A stretch of 64,000 bases of DNA. Origin: Symbiotaphrina buchneri. Lineage: Eukaryota; Ascomycota; Symbiotaphrinales; Symbiotaphrinaceae. The DNA is taken from NCBI GenBank assembly GCA_001599915.1, contig BCIG01000022.1, positions 186,001 to 250,000 of the forward strand, in the 5' to 3' direction. Both the position numbers and the translations under genes were made by a program. A model generated the notes under the pieces. That model ran no database searches. It saw only the letters and a program-made list of their open reading frames with translations, and was not told where the DNA came from. Of the stretch, positions 34,772 to 46,605 are shown piece by piece (positions within the stretch are counted from its first letter, which is position 1; the number at the start of each line of letters is the position of its first letter).

Positions 34772-37672
34772 ATGGATATCCATCGCTGCCGCTTCGTGCC
34801 TTACCCGCCATCCGCCATCAATGCCCTTGCATTTTCTCACACTTCCCCTAAAGATGGTCTCGGCAAAGGGAAGGGACCTTCAAACCTGCGCCTGGCCATT
34901 GGTCGGGCAAATGGCGATATCGAAATTTGGAATCCGTTGAAAGGTGCCTGGTCGCATGAGATCACTTTGCGCGGAGGCAAGGATCGCAGCATAGAGGGCC
35001 TGGTTTGGACTCAAGATCCGGACGAAGTGGACAGTAATGGCATAGTTACAACGGGAAAGCTAAGACTGTTCAGCATCGGTTATTCAACCGTGGTGACGGA
35101 ATGGGACTTGGAACTTGGCCGACCTGCCCGTCACTCAGGAGGCAATTACGGCGAGATATGGAGTCTTGCAGCACAGCCCAAGTGGGAAGGCACAAAGCAA
35201 AAGCCGGTGGAGGGTGAATATCGAGGGCAAAATCTTGTCGTCGGTTGCGCTGATGGGTCTGTCGTGCTCCTGTCCACCGAGGATGGAGACCTGAAATATT
35301 CGCGCGCGGTCACGAGGCCTTCGGCAAAAAAGGCGCGGGTACTTAGCTTGACATTTCAAAATCGAAACGTTGTTGTCGCTGGATGTGCTGATAGCACGAT
35401 TCGGGTTTACGATATTCGAAGTGGTCATTTAATACGCAACATGTCCCTGGGGCCCGGACCCACGGGTGGCCCTCGGGAGATCCTCATATGGTCGGTGAAG
35501 TGCTTGAAGAATGGCGACATAGTTTCTGGAGACTCAACTGGGGAAGTCAGGTTCTGGGATGGCAAGACTTACGCATTATTGCAGCGCATCCAGGGGCACG
35601 AAGCCGATATCCTGAGCGTGGAGGTGAGTGCGGACGGCGAGACCGTTGTCAGCGGGGGAATGGATCGGAGGACGTCTTTGTACAAGCTCATGGCCAAAGG
35701 ACAGGAAGATATGCGAAGGAGATGGGGGAAAATAATGCATAAAAGATACCATACGCATGACGTCAAGGCCATGGCAACATATGAGACGACCAATATGAGT
35801 GTCTTGGTATCTGGCGGTCTCGATACCACTCCTATCGTGGCGCCACTCCGCGAATTCGGCAGAGAATACCATCGGACTCTGCCGCACCTACCGCAGACTC
35901 CATGCCTGCAGAGCGCGCCAAAACAACGCCTCATAACCAGTTGGTGGGACCGGGAAATCGCCATATGGCGGATTGATCGCTCTGCCAGATACCACCAATC
36001 CAGTGACGAGGGCCCAAGTGAAGAGGAGGACTCTGATTTCAGACTCGTGGCCCGAATCGCCATCAAAGTAGGTTGCTGCACCAACCGCAAGTATCATCTT
36101 ATTGACGCTGCACAGGGAGAGGAGAACATAAGCTCTGCCAGTATTTCCGAGGACGGCTCCCTTTTAGCTGTGTCAACACTTGTTGAAACAAAGGTTTTCA
36201 GATTGCGAAGCAGAAAATCGGAGGATGCTCTTCGAATTCAAAAGCTTGAGCTCCCAAAACCGCTGTCGACTTCAGGAGGCAGACTTGTTCAGTTTTCGCC
36301 TGACTTGCACTGGCTAGCTGTAGTCGGTCACAACAACGCAGTCATGCTCGCTCGGTTCACCAAGGACGATACAACGAAAACTGGCGTTGCTGTATCCCCG
36401 AAAGTAGCAGTGTTGAAGCAATCCTTGCAGGCGAAGGCTAAGAAACCGAACGTAGGTCTTCAGGGTTCGTTGGGCGGGTATGACAGAACCATTGTGAGAA
36501 TAGCATTTTCAGCCGACAGCAGGATCATCGTCACTGGCGCTCTCTCTGGCCAACTGGGGTCTTGGATTCTCGAAGGACACGAGGATCTTACGGAAGCTGG
36601 AGCTGCCGATACTAATGGCGTTGCGAAACCAACTGATGGCTACGATGCAGAGAGTGAGGAGGACGACGAAGATGAAGAGTCGCACCCGTTGATCATCTAT
36701 GGTCAACATTGGATAACGAATCCTGTCAGGGCCGTTCTTCCAAAGCTTCCCTCAGCACCTCTTGTCATGTCTTTTCGCCCTGCGGGAATGAGCGGCAAGA
36801 GTACTCAGGCTGGTGGTACTGTCGCTGTTCATGCTACTCGGCATAATCCCCATCCACAATCCCACGATCTTCCAGCCGGTGAGGACAGACTTTTCGTTCT
36901 GACCTCAGAGCACCGCATCTACGAACTCGAGATTCTAAAGGGCAGATTATCGGAATGGAGCCGACGAAACCCAACATCGCACCTACCCGCGGAGTTCAAG
37001 GGGCTTAGAGACCGTGCTATGGGGTGTGTATGGGACTTGTCCTCAAATCGTGAAAGATTATGGTTGTACGGTACTAGCTGGCTGTGGATGTTTGATCTAG
37101 CTAAAGACCTCCCGTTACCTCAAGACGAGGAGAAGGACCAAGTGCAGGTTATTGATAGCGAAGCAAAAGCGCAGAATGAGCCTGGTAGGAAACGCAAACA
37201 CAGAGAAGATCTGGAAGACGGGAAAGGCACCGGCGCAGGTGGTCGGATTCATCAAGCTGAGCTCGACGTGGGCGCGGCAAAGAAATTCAGGAAGATCACT
37301 TCAGGCGAAGGCAGAGAAATTCAAGAAATTTCACTGGAAGCAGCCCGCGAACCAGACAGCGATGAGGAAGACCTGGACGCTGCCGCAACCAGTCTGGACC
37401 TCCTACGTCGAGGCGGGGATGATGTAGCGCTTGGCGACGGTCAAGCCGAGCTGACAGACGGTGCACATGAAGAGGCGGCTGCCCATGGGAGGACATGGTG
37501 GTCGACATACAAGTATCGCCCCATCCTCGGCATTGTGCCCATCGGCAGCACGAGTGAAGCGGACGAGGAAGATACGGCCTTACCGGAAGTGGCTCTTGTG
37601 GAGAGGCCAACGTGGGATCTAGATTTGCCGCCCAGGTTCTACGGCGATCAGGAGTGGGTCCGCGATCTATGA
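34772..37672 (+). CDS. UTP4: U3 snoRNP (t-UTP) protein Utp4/Cirhin
   Basis: This is an uninterrupted 966-codon gene; the first ATG of the frame is at 34772. The N-terminus MDIHRCRFVPYPPSAINALAFS is characteristic of Utp4. WD40 repeats follow through most of the protein (LRLAIGRANGDIEIWNPL, RLFSIGYSTVVTEWDLE, NLVVGCADGSVVLL, VVAGCADSTIRVYDIRSG, IVSGDSTGEVRFWDGKTY and TVVSGGMDRRTSLYKL), forming a tandem-propeller protein. A lysine-rich stretch (GRKRKHREDLE) and acidic runs lie towards the C-terminus. Utp4 is part of the t-UTP/UTP-A complex of the 90S small-subunit processome, which acts in the nucleolus on the 5' ETS of pre-rRNA. It is the orthologue of human cirhin. Confidence 0.93.
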   Translation: MDIHRCRFVPYPPSAINALAFSHTSPKDGLGKGKGPSNLRLAIGRANGDIEIWNPLKGAWSHEITLRGGKDRSIEGLVWTQDPDEVDSNGIVTTGKLRLFSIGYSTVVTEWDLELGRPARHSGGNYGEIWSLAAQPKWEGTKQKPVEGEYRGQNLVVGCADGSVVLLSTEDGDLKYSRAVTRPSAKKARVLSLTFQNRNVVVAGCADSTIRVYDIRSGHLIRNMSLGPGPTGGPREILIWSVKCLKNGDIVSGDSTGEVRFWDGKTYALLQRIQGHEADILSVEVSADGETVVSGGMDRRTSLYKLMAKGQEDMRRRWGKIMHKRYHTHDVKAMATYETTNMSVLVSGGLDTTPIVAPLREFGREYHRTLPHLPQTPCLQSAPKQRLITSWWDREIAIWRIDRSARYHQSSDEGPSEEEDSDFRLVARIAIKVGCCTNRKYHLIDAAQGEENISSASISEDGSLLAVSTLVETKVFRLRSRKSEDALRIQKLELPKPLSTSGGRLVQFSPDLHWLAVVGHNNAVMLARFTKDDTTKTGVAVSPKVAVLKQSLQAKAKKPNVGLQGSLGGYDRTIVRIAFSADSRIIVTGALSGQLGSWILEGHEDLTEAGAADTNGVAKPTDGYDAESEEDDEDEESHPLIIYGQHWITNPVRAVLPKLPSAPLVMSFRPAGMSGKSTQAGGTVAVHATRHNPHPQSHDLPAGEDRLFVLTSEHRIYELEILKGRLSEWSRRNPTSHLPAEFKGLRDRAMGCVWDLSSNRERLWLYGTSWLWMFDLAKDLPLPQDEEKDQVQVIDSEAKAQNEPGRKRKHREDLEDGKGTGAGGRIHQAELDVGAAKKFRKITSGEGREIQEISLEAAREPDSDEEDLDAAATSLDLLRRGGDDVALGDGQAELTDGAHEEAAAHGRTWWSTYKYRPILGIVPIGSTSEADEEDTALPEVALVERPTWDLDLPPRFYGDQEWVRDL

Positions 37673-39933
37673 GTGATGGTTTTGAGCGTGCATCTTGCGG
37701 CGTTTTGAGTTGGCATGATAGAGTTGCTAGAATTATTCTATGCGTCAGGACAGCCTCCTGCTCTCTTACTGGCTCGTAGTTTTGTAGGTTCGTGACTTCA
37801 ACGATAGGTGCCGCGCGGCAGTTGTGGGCGTCGAAGCTGTCGAAGCTGCCTAGAACAGACGCACATGCCAACTCTCCGATGGGAGAGGTCCATGCTGGAT
37901 TAGGCTGCGTTGCATGTGAGGCTCAAAGCCGGGTAAAGTAATGGTGGCTCAGCCTCAGGTGGGTCCGGGGTGCTGCCACAGTTTGGGTAGCTAAGGCACA
38001 TATCGGGGACGACGGGTGACCACTGGACGCGCATGAACATGCCGTTCTACTGCTTCTAGAGATACAGAATACATGGACAAGTGCATCTTCAACGGTCCAT
38101 GGTCTGTGTGCGTTGTTGTGATCAAGCTGTATTGAGACTTTGATAGTGTATGTCGAACCTGCGACTACCGTGGATATAGCCGCCAGCAGCGAGACTTTTC
38201 CAGTGGAGGTGCAGCTTGCGACGGCATGCCGGATGGCAGCTACCTTACAATTCTAGTAAGTTTTACGGAATATAAGGTAAGGTATGTAGTAGATTGGAGT
38301 TCGATTGATTCGGTATTATTGTTGACGATGCTTATTTGGATGCCGATGATACCTGAAGAGGTCGGACTCCCCCGTTCTTTAGCGGTACGGTTGTACTTGG
38401 TTGCGCTTATGTGGCTCGACGCTGATTGGACCGTTGGGTAAGTCGTGATCTTTGTGGGGAACGTGAACGGGCCTTCTGGGCAGAGGCCGCGCAATCCAAC
38501 CCCCCGCCAAGGTGCGTGTGCGGTGTACGCGTATGGTCCTTGCCCATGATCCTCACTCGGCATAGGCACCGACGGTCCGGCTTTCTTGACCCCGATGCTG
38601 AAGGATGGTCATTATTGTCACTGTCTTTGTCGGTCGGTGGTCTTTATTCTGAAGAGGAACGTTCTATGTGTTTTGTGAGTATTCTCATATAGAAGTCGAT
38701 ATAAAGGTCTACATGATCATATATATGTTATTTGAAATGTATATGTTGTGCTTCCAGGGCAGGCCCGACGCAGGATGTAAACAAAGGATTTGACTTTCTC
38801 TATGGCCCGCCGAACGACTACATAAGGCAAGGCAGTGGACCACTCAAAGCCCCAAGCCACTGTTCACACAGAACACAATACATTATACCGTAGTAGTGTT
38901 GTCTTTGTTGGCAACGAGAAAGATAATTGAATTGTTTGCTACTCTTGTAACAAGTAAAGGATCAACCAATTCCCCCCACGCTAATACGGAGAATTATTCA
39001 GAAGATGGCAGCCTAAAACCATGGGATTCTTGCGCTCAGGGACTGCAAAATCCTCTTGAGCTGTGATGGCAGTGAGTTTTGAGGGCAACTGATATCGCTG
39101 ATGCCTGGGAGGGAGGAGAAAGTCATAAGAGTGCGTAAGACGGGATGGGTGGACCGATCATATATTTGAATTGACTGTCTGATGACAATCGATCACAGAT
39201 TAGGTACAATGTAGGCGGATCAAAGGTCGAAAATTGGCTCTTGGGGTGATGACCATTATTGGACGCTTACGAGGGGCATCTTAGGTGTAATTCGTACTCT
39301 CCGTACTCGCCCATAAAGCCATAAAAGGCTGACGCGTAAGGCCCTGGCAACGTCAGGCTGGCCTAACCGGCTCGGGCTTGGAGCGGAAGAAGCTTGGCGG
39401 CGGTCTGGCTTTTTTGCAGTCAGCAACGAGTCAACGACTGCACCAGTCCTCGCCTGTCCCGCCCACTGCCCAGAGGAGAGAGAAGGGGACTCGTAACGCT
39501 TCTGCTCCAAAGCAGTCAAAGTCGGTACTCGTCCCCACTCATCGCCATCGCCATCGTCCACCCGCCCATCGTCGTCGCCATCGTACACCTCACCTTCGAG
39601 TTTCCTTCTCCCCCAAACCATTTACATTCCACCTTTCCCTCCTCCACCCTGGTTTGGATTTTCCCAATCCTCTTGCACCCTCACCACCGCTACCGCCGTT
39701 GCTCCCCACCGTACACCTCTTTGTGCCTGCAGCATTAGTGTGGCGCATCATCGCGACAACTCGGCTGTGTAACTGCTGCGGTCGGAGGAGCAAAAACCAA
39801 CCCACCAGGTCGACATACATTTCGGAATCACTCCTACTTCAATCACCCTACAGCAGTAATCACTGCATCTTGGAAACAACCGATCGGACAGATTTGAGCC
39901 AGCTACAGAAGGTTGGAGGACACAAAGGAAGCA
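37673..39933. other. Intergenic region, UTP4 3' end to PNG1 promoter
   Basis: No gene is recognised. There is a TAAGGTAAGGTA copy of the dispersed motif (about 38273-38284), and a CT-rich stretch at about 39590-39690 that probably marks the PNG1 core promoter. Confidence 0.5.
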
Positions 39934-41386
39934 ATGTCAGGCTCAGACAGTCGCTCTCGGCAGAGCGACTCTCGTCATGCTCAAATTGGGTCGGAGGATT
40001 GGGCTGCGATCACCAAGGACCTGGCCAAGCAGCTCGACAACACATTAAAGATCAAATCGCTCAACGAACTGACGGAACGGTCGCGGGCTCGAGGCAGTTC
40101 AGAATCGCCCGCTGCTTCGTCTTCAAGTAGTGGATCAACTTCGAATCCAACTGCACCACCATCATACTCATCGCTGCGGCGACTACCTCTTGTACCAGCT
40201 CCACCACAAGATGCGAATTCGCTCAAATTTCGAAATCTTCTCATCTCACTCTCAATCACACCCACGAAATACGAAAACCCGGGACTGTTGGACGAAGCAC
40301 TATCGGTGATTCCTCTGGATCGGATATATAACGAAGCACAGGAGGAAAGCGAGTTACTGGAAGCGCAGGCACAGAGTCTAGGCAATGGTGCAAAAGCCGA
40401 ATGGGGTTATCAGGACTGTGTGATTCGGTCATTGCTAAGGTGAGAATAGTCCATCAAGCTGATTGATCGTTGCTTATGTCTCTTATAGATGGTTCAAACG
40501 GTCTTTCTTCACATGGGTCAACAACCCACCATGCCCGCGATGCTATTCCAACACGATTGCTCTGGGGATGACTACACCTAGCCCGGACGAGGCTGCTAGA
40601 GGGGCGTCTCGTGTAGAGGTCTACCGTTGCTCGTCACAAGGCTGCGGAGCGCTGGAGAGGTTTCCGCGGTATTCAGACGTCTGGCCGCTGCTGGAGACAA
40701 GGAGGGGTCGGTGCGGTGAATGGGCCAACTGTTTCAGCATGTTATGTCGAGCGATGGGCGGAAGAGTACGCTGGGTGTGGAACTCCGAAGATCATGTCTG
40801 GACAGAAGTATACTCGGTCCATCAAAAGAGGTGGATACATGTGGATGCTTGCGAAGAGGCTTGGGATAATCCACGGATGTACACCGAAGGATGGAGGAAG
40901 AAGATGTCATACTGCATCGCATTCTCCGCGGACGGCGCAACAGATGTTACCAGGCGCTATGTGCGCAATCCGGCCAAGCATGGTCTGCCTCGTACCCGTG
41001 CGCCGGAAGAGGTACTAGTTTGGATCATACAAGAGATCAGGAGGATGCGACGCGAAAAGCTCACCAAGGAGGAGCGACGGATTCTCATCAAGGAGGATGA
41101 CCGGGAAGAACGCGAACTCCGGGGTTACATTGTCGAGTCTTTGGCGGCTGAAGTGACCCATCTTATCCCCCCAGGACCTGGTGCTCCTACTGCGTCGGGT
41201 AGCTCCTCAGCCACTGTTGCCTCCACTGACGAGCAAAAGCTACCAGCTTCACGACAAAGTGGTAAGTCATCGATGCCGTGTTGCTATATCAACTTGGGAA
41301 TCTAACGTTTATTAGGAGCTCCCGAGTGGATCCGACGGAGAGGCGAGGACGGAACGGGTCATGAACCGTCTCGGCGACAGCCTTGA
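39934..41386 (+). CDS. PNG1: Cytosolic peptide:N-glycanase (PNGase)
   Basis: Exons 39934-40439, 40489-41261 and 41316-41386 give 449 residues. A disordered Ser-rich N-terminus precedes the transglutaminase-like core. Zinc-binding cysteines are in place (PPCPRC and YRCSSQGCG). The catalytic triad is visible: Cys in [12 protein letters not shown], His in [11 protein letters not shown] and Asp in [12 protein letters not shown], followed by the conserved [22 protein letters not shown]. The enzyme removes N-glycans from misfolded glycoproteins exported from the ER for proteasomal degradation. Some filamentous ascomycetes (Neurospora) carry a PNG1 that lacks triad residues; this one keeps them all, so activity is expected. 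The short last exon adds about 24 basic residues. Confidence 0.94.
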
Positions 41387-42080
41387 TATGGTCTTGCGGT
41401 CATTCCATAAATCGATATAATCCAAATATCACCTAACGACGCTTGGACTCGGGTCTATCGGCGAGGTTACCATATCCTTGCAGCTCTGACGTTTACGGCG
41501 CTCACAGTCACATAAAAATCTACTTACATCATATATCCAGTCGGTTCAGACTGCTAATTTTCGAACTCGCTCATTTCGGCAAATCTCATTTTCACCATAC
41601 CATTGCTCGCCCTTCACGTCCATCGGAGAACATGGCGCTATGCGTAACGGACTGCATGTGTTGTTATGGGGCGTTCAGGGGGCGGCGGCTTTGCCTTCCA
41701 CGGTGTCACGGAATCTCACTACACGTTTAATGGCTGGCATGTGATTGGGCGCCTGCCATACATTTTCGCAACGTCCGCAGTTGATCAGCACTGTTTTGGA
41801 GCGATTCAGTGGTCATTGTGTAACACTAGCGGACTCTGCTTCTTTCCTTTTTTTCATGGCAATCCTAAGTGAGGATCTCGGTCGGGGATGCACATTAGGA
41901 TCGCATGACTTTTGGCTGTCCGGGGGAGAGGGGCCTGTAGAAGGAGACGAAGGAGCTAGAGAGGAATTCACAAAATCATTCAAAACCATTCAATTAGAAT
42001 GTTGACTGTCCTTTCGTTTTACGAAGTGCTCCATCTAGTTTATGCCATAAATCCTCCGATAAGGAGGTGCCCCATTGCTA
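41387..42080. other. 3' region between convergent PNG1 and MEMO1 homologue
   Basis: This holds the 3' ends of two converging genes. I see no further gene, tRNA or repeat. Confidence 0.5.
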
Positions 42081-43187
42081 CTATATCTGCAAGACAGCAA
42101 AAGCACTGGCGTAGCTGACACTGCTATCCGATATTCGGACAGCATCGCTGCTCCTCTCGTAGCGCACGAATCTGAACCGGCCATTGTCATCAGCGTCTCC
42201 GCCCTGTTGCCGTATCACCTCCAAAGCAGCCATTATCACGCCGATCGGATGCCTTCCGCAGACCGTATTGCCAGTGTCCCGGAGCACTTTGAGGAACGCA
42301 TCATGGCTGCCCGTCTCGATGGCATCCATGGCGAGTCTGTCCAAGCGACCAATGCTCTCGTGGATAGGAGGCGATGATGGGGCCTTGTCCCTGGACCTGA
42401 GCGAATAGCCGTCCGTGGGCTTGGAAGCAGTGTCGGGCAGGTAGTACGTATAGTTAAAGCGGGTTCCCCAGTGGCAGAAATCGGAGCTGATGATGAAGAT
42501 GGAGGTCGGGTCCGAGACGTAGGGGGCCAGTAGGTGGCCATAAGCCTTCTCTACTGTGGGACTGGTGGCCCCGACGAGGATAGGAATGAGCGGCGGGAAG
42601 GAGTCGGGGTCTTTGAAAGCGCGAGAGAGCATCCTGTAGATGTATGGCAGATGCATCTCCAGGCTGTGCTCATCCTCGTCCGTCGACCGCGACATGTTCT
42701 CGAACTTGCCTGTAGCGCGGAGTTCTTCGATGGTGTCGGCGTCTAGGCGGAGCTGACCAAGGGGGGTGTCGTAGGCGGCGCATTGGGAGAGGGCGAGGGT
42801 GGAGAGGTAGACGTGGTGCGAAGGGCCGAGGAGGAAGATGCGTTTCCTGCACGTACCATCCAGCTTATGAACTCTGATCGAAGAGATGTCAAAAGTGGAA
42901 TGCCTACGCTTTGGAGAGGTCGAGCGATTTGTACGCCCACGCTGCCGCGGGGCCTGAGTAGGCGTATCCGGCGTGCCTATCCAAGTCAATGGGATGGTCC
43001 AACCTCGCCGATATGCTCGAGAAGGAACCTACGGTCCTATTATGATCCTTGCCCCGTCTAGGGGTATTCGCCCGATACCGTCAATGGTCTCTGGCACCCG
43101 GTCAAGACAGCGATCCAACAACGCCGATAACCCCGCTTTATCGGCGTCGTACCAAGATCCTGCATGGCTGGCTTCCCGAACGGACAT
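42081..43187 (-). CDS. MHO1: MEMO1/Mho1 family protein
   Basis: Exons 43187-43033, 42976-42908 and 42846-42081 give 329 residues. The start is the second in-frame ATG, matching the family opening (MSVREASHAGSWY). Family landmarks are all present: PHAGYAYSGPAAAWAYKSL, FLLGPSHHVYL, DVDEHSLEMHLPY-like DEDEHSLEMHLPYIY, SSDFCHWGTRFNYTYY and CGRHPIGVIMAAL. The two histidines and the cysteine of these motifs correspond to the metal/active-site cluster of human MEMO1. The fold is related to class III dioxygenases; MEMO1 has been linked to redox and iron/copper handling, and the role in fungi is poorly known. The middle exon is only 69 bases. The end (SSVSYASAFAVLQI) is normal for the family. Confidence 0.93.
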
Positions 43188-43720
43188 GTTCAGGAGACAG
43201 GAGGTGGAACTCGAGCTCAAGATCAGGATCAGAGCTCAGGTACAACTGGCTTGGCGAGCGCAGGGTGTAATACAACCGACGATGTTGGAGAACAGGAAGT
43301 CAATTGTTGTTTGTCTCCTTGGCTCAATGGAGCTCTCCTACCTGGAGCTCTCTAAAGGTAACTTACTCTGTACCCACCCCAACCGGCCTAGTGTGGTGTA
43401 CCTAAGGTACCTATTCGTATTTGTAGCCGAGCGAAAACGACATCATCCCGCAAACGCGACTCCCGCCTTTCTGTCCCCTGCCTTCGCATTATTACTTCCT
43501 CTTCATCGTCTTTCTCTCCTCAAGAATAACTATTCCGCGCTTGTCCACTGTATAGAACCTTTTCCTTATCCACCTCTATCCATTGACACTGCTTCTGCCA
43601 ACATGCAATCGAGTTGAGCGTTTCTGAATCGGTACCACTACTACGTACCGCGTAAAGTGGTTTCGCGGCGCGTTCAAAGCAGCTCACCCATCAACCCCCT
43701 ATAACCTATGCATTATCGAT
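43188..43720. promoter_or_regulatory. Divergent promoter, MEMO1 homologue and zinc-cysteine protein
   Basis: This 0.5-kb stretch holds both start regions, with a pyrimidine-rich tract at about 43490-43580 before the plus-strand gene. No gene is seen. Confidence 0.5.
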
Positions 43721-44447
43721 ATGCCATCCGTCTTAGCTGATGTCTACCCTCCCATGGAGCTGTCGAGCCTCAAGCGTAAACGTTCATTCCCGGACGGCGC
43801 CACCAGTCTTTCCAATGGGTACGCCCCGTTCCAAGGCGACTGGCAGGCAGAAAAGCAAGGCAAGACGTGGCGCTCAGGCTACGATGGGGCGTCGGAGACC
43901 CTCGACAGTTCGCCCCGTTACCTGAACAGTAGGACGCGTAAGCGGTTTAGGGATGCCAGGCCAGACGATGGCCAGGTCTACGGTACGTTGTCGCCTCACC
44001 ATCGAGACATCGCAGCTCGCTGAACGGGACCTTCCTGTAGAGAACACCATCGCGAAGCTCTTCTCCGCCCAGAGACGTCACGCATCCCCCATTACACCCG
44101 AGTCTCAACAAGCAGCGCCCAATCACCAGGTCAGAACGGCGCCCCAGACGTCCCTGCACGCCTTCTGGTCGTTGCCGCAGCCTCCAGTAAACTCGGCCTC
44201 AATGGACACTTCTTCAGAAGCAGGCCCTGTTGTTGCGGACCAGCTCAGATGTGAAGACTGTGACTCGCCATTGGATGTTTCCCACGACGACACAAAGATG
44301 GACATTGATGGAGAGATTACCGATCATGAATGCTCTGACTGCCGAAGATTGGTCTGTTCGACCTGTGCGGTCGAAGGAGGGAATAAAAAGCTATGCTTAC
44401 AATGCGCAAGCGGGAAAAGATGGCAGGATGGGTATGGATGGGTGTGA
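43721..44447 (+). CDS. Small Cys-rich zinc-binding protein, function unknown
   Basis: Exons 43721-43982 and 44041-44447 give 222 residues. The N-terminal half is basic and disordered, with an SSLKRKRSFPDG stretch that could be a nuclear localisation signal. A short conserved-looking segment LHAFWSLPQPP sits in the middle. The C-terminus has eight cysteines in four CxxC pairs (CEDC, CSDC, CSTC and CLQC) with a HEC in between, a compact arrangement like a treble-clef or B-box type zinc finger. I do not recognise a characterised homologue. The basic part plus zinc module suggests a nuclear or protein-binding role, but this is only inference. Confidence 0.75.
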
Positions 44448-44733
44448 AGTAACGTCGATCTGACCCGGGAGCGTTCGCGGTTGGTCATACTCTCGGTCAT
44501 ACTCTCCACCGATACCGCCTTGGATGGCTACCAATCATTGTCTATGCCAATTCAATTCTCTAATCTAGCGGGATCGGGTATTGCAACGCGACAGATGATA
44601 ACGCCAAAGACGAGGGTAACAACCGTCCCGATGGTCAAGATACCTCCGAATGATGCATTATTCTGCCTCGAGGCACGGTCTCCTTAACGCCGGAATGATT
44701 CAAAGAAGGAGATAGCCTTTCCAGGCTCGGGCT

Positions 44734-45204
44734 TTACGGAAAGTAGCCGCCATCATCGTACTTCGTCCTTGCTCGGTCCAAGGTGCGGCCGCCATTCTGG
44801 TGCAGCGTTGGCCGCTCTCGAGGATCGGATGAGGAGTATGCGGCACACTTCATGCTGGACGTGGCACGGCTGTCCCCTGACGTACTATTAAGCATGTCTC
44901 ATCTCATGCGGCAGATGACGTGCTTACTTTGTGCCTTGGAAGGATCATCAACCCTGGAGCCAGCCCCATAGCTAGCACCATAGCTGGCACCATAGTCTTG
45001 ACTGCTGGAAGTCGACGAGCTCTTCTTGCCCATGCTTTTGTGGTATTCTAGTTCGGGTGGTTGATACCGGTCTGACCGATCGGGGTACTCCGGACGATGA
45101 CTGGATTGCGTCCGAGAGGAAGCGTAACTTGCTTCGCTCGAACTGTAAGATGAACGCGTAGAGGAGGGAGTTTGGATGATGACTGGTTTTTCATATGGAG
45201 ACAT
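44734..45204 (-). CDS. Small Ser/Tyr-rich protein, function unknown
   Basis: Exons 45204-44928 and 44876-44734 give 139 residues. The split reading is supported by an ideal donor (gtaagc), the acceptor cag and a second exon with protein-like composition (AAYSSSDPRERPTLHQNGGR...YDDGGYFP) ending in TAA. The first exon alone would run into an early stop just past the donor. The sequence is low-complexity, rich in S, Y, R and G, with an ASYGASYGAG repeat, and has no membrane segment or signal peptide. It is probably intrinsically disordered. No family is recognised. Confidence 0.6.
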
Positions 45205-46605
45205 GGCAGCGGTATTTATGCGTGCGTTTGGGAACGGTGTGAGTCAGGCAACTGCGAGCTAAGGATCCGTGTATTGGCAAAATGGCCGGCAGTAGTGGGG
45301 AGGTGAAGAGCGAGGGAGAAGGAGCAGGAGAAGATAGATGCGAGGAGCGAGGAAAGGTATTAATCCATTGCTATATGCCTTTCATGGGCCGGAAGAGATG
45401 GCTGATGCCTGACGGAGCGCCATTGGGGCAATGCAACGCGGCTCCGTCGTAACAAACATGACGGAGAGTGTCCCTCCAAGGGCTTAAACAATTCAGGCAA
45501 CGTAGACCGAATATGACAAACGTCCGAGTGAAGAGTCATCGTCACATTCTCGGCAGCAGTGTATGAGCTGCCAGGGACCATGACAGCCATGGTACCGTCC
45601 ATAATTCATGGGCGACATGCGTCTTCTTTGTTCTTGAGGTTGTAGCAGGTGATATTAGTTCGACTGCCAGTTCCACGCACGGCCTAATGTCAGGCACCCG
45701 CGTTGTTGCTTGCAGCAGCATTGGCAGAGTCAAAAGAATTGGCCTCTCCTCTGCCAGTACCCGACAAGCCTGAGCCGAGAAAGGCCGGTGTCCACCAGCC
45801 AATGAACTGTGGGTGGCTGAGACCTCGATTGTGTGCGGACCTTACCATGGGAGAAGTTATTTTGGAGACGGTCAACAATAGCAATGTGGTCACAGTCTCC
45901 GGGGGGGAGCCTGTCTGGGCTGCAAGGTTGACAAGGCAGAGATGCCGTGAGATGGTCAACTCAGCCAATCACGAAGGCAGTGGCCTCAGGGCGGTCGGGC
46001 GGTAAGTACTAAGGTAAGCAAATGTCCGCCAGGGGTTGGTAACTTGTCGTTCGGGGGGCTCTTCAGCCTCAGCCCAAACCAATGGCTGCGCCCACCTGAC
46101 TCGGACACCCTTTTGCCTTTTGGAATATTTTAGGCAAACAAGCCACTGCTTTGGGCTCGAAAGGGCAGTCCATTGACTCATACGGTATACCATGGACCGC
46201 TCTGTGGACGTCAATGGCTTCAACCACGCGTCATCCTATTCGGAGCACGTTCTACACTTGAGTTACTCTACCTCGGGCAGCCCGCATCTAGCACCTTCGC
46301 CGACTAAGCAATCGATTGAGCTGTTCTGTACCCAAGAGCCCATTGTCAGATAAGCCAACTTTCGCCGTCTGTTCCCGCATCCAGCCTAAGGCAACATGCG
46401 CCAGATCAGCAGTATACATTGTCGTATGATACTGCGGTATAGAGATGGTGCCAATGCAAAGCAAGCTGATGCCACACAATGACAGAATGGCTTTCCTCTG
46501 CTTGAAGCTTGTACTCGCTGTTCCTGCCTTCTGATTTAGCGGTCAGCCGTGGATATGTTGCCAATGTTCTCCGATTCACGTGATGGAGCAATTTCATCGT
46601 CACAC
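45205..46605. other. 1.4-kb intergenic region
   Basis: It lies between the promoter of the small Ser/Tyr-rich gene and the SRS2 3' end. An open frame at 45690-45968 (minus) lacks an ATG start and a splice partner. A TCACGTGA-type E-box (about 46576-46583) is near the SRS2 end. Confidence 0.45.

Noticed and set aside
45690-45968. Minus-strand frame with a hydrophobic stretch, possible small membrane protein
   Set aside because: It has no ATG start, no clear signal peptide and no continuing exon.
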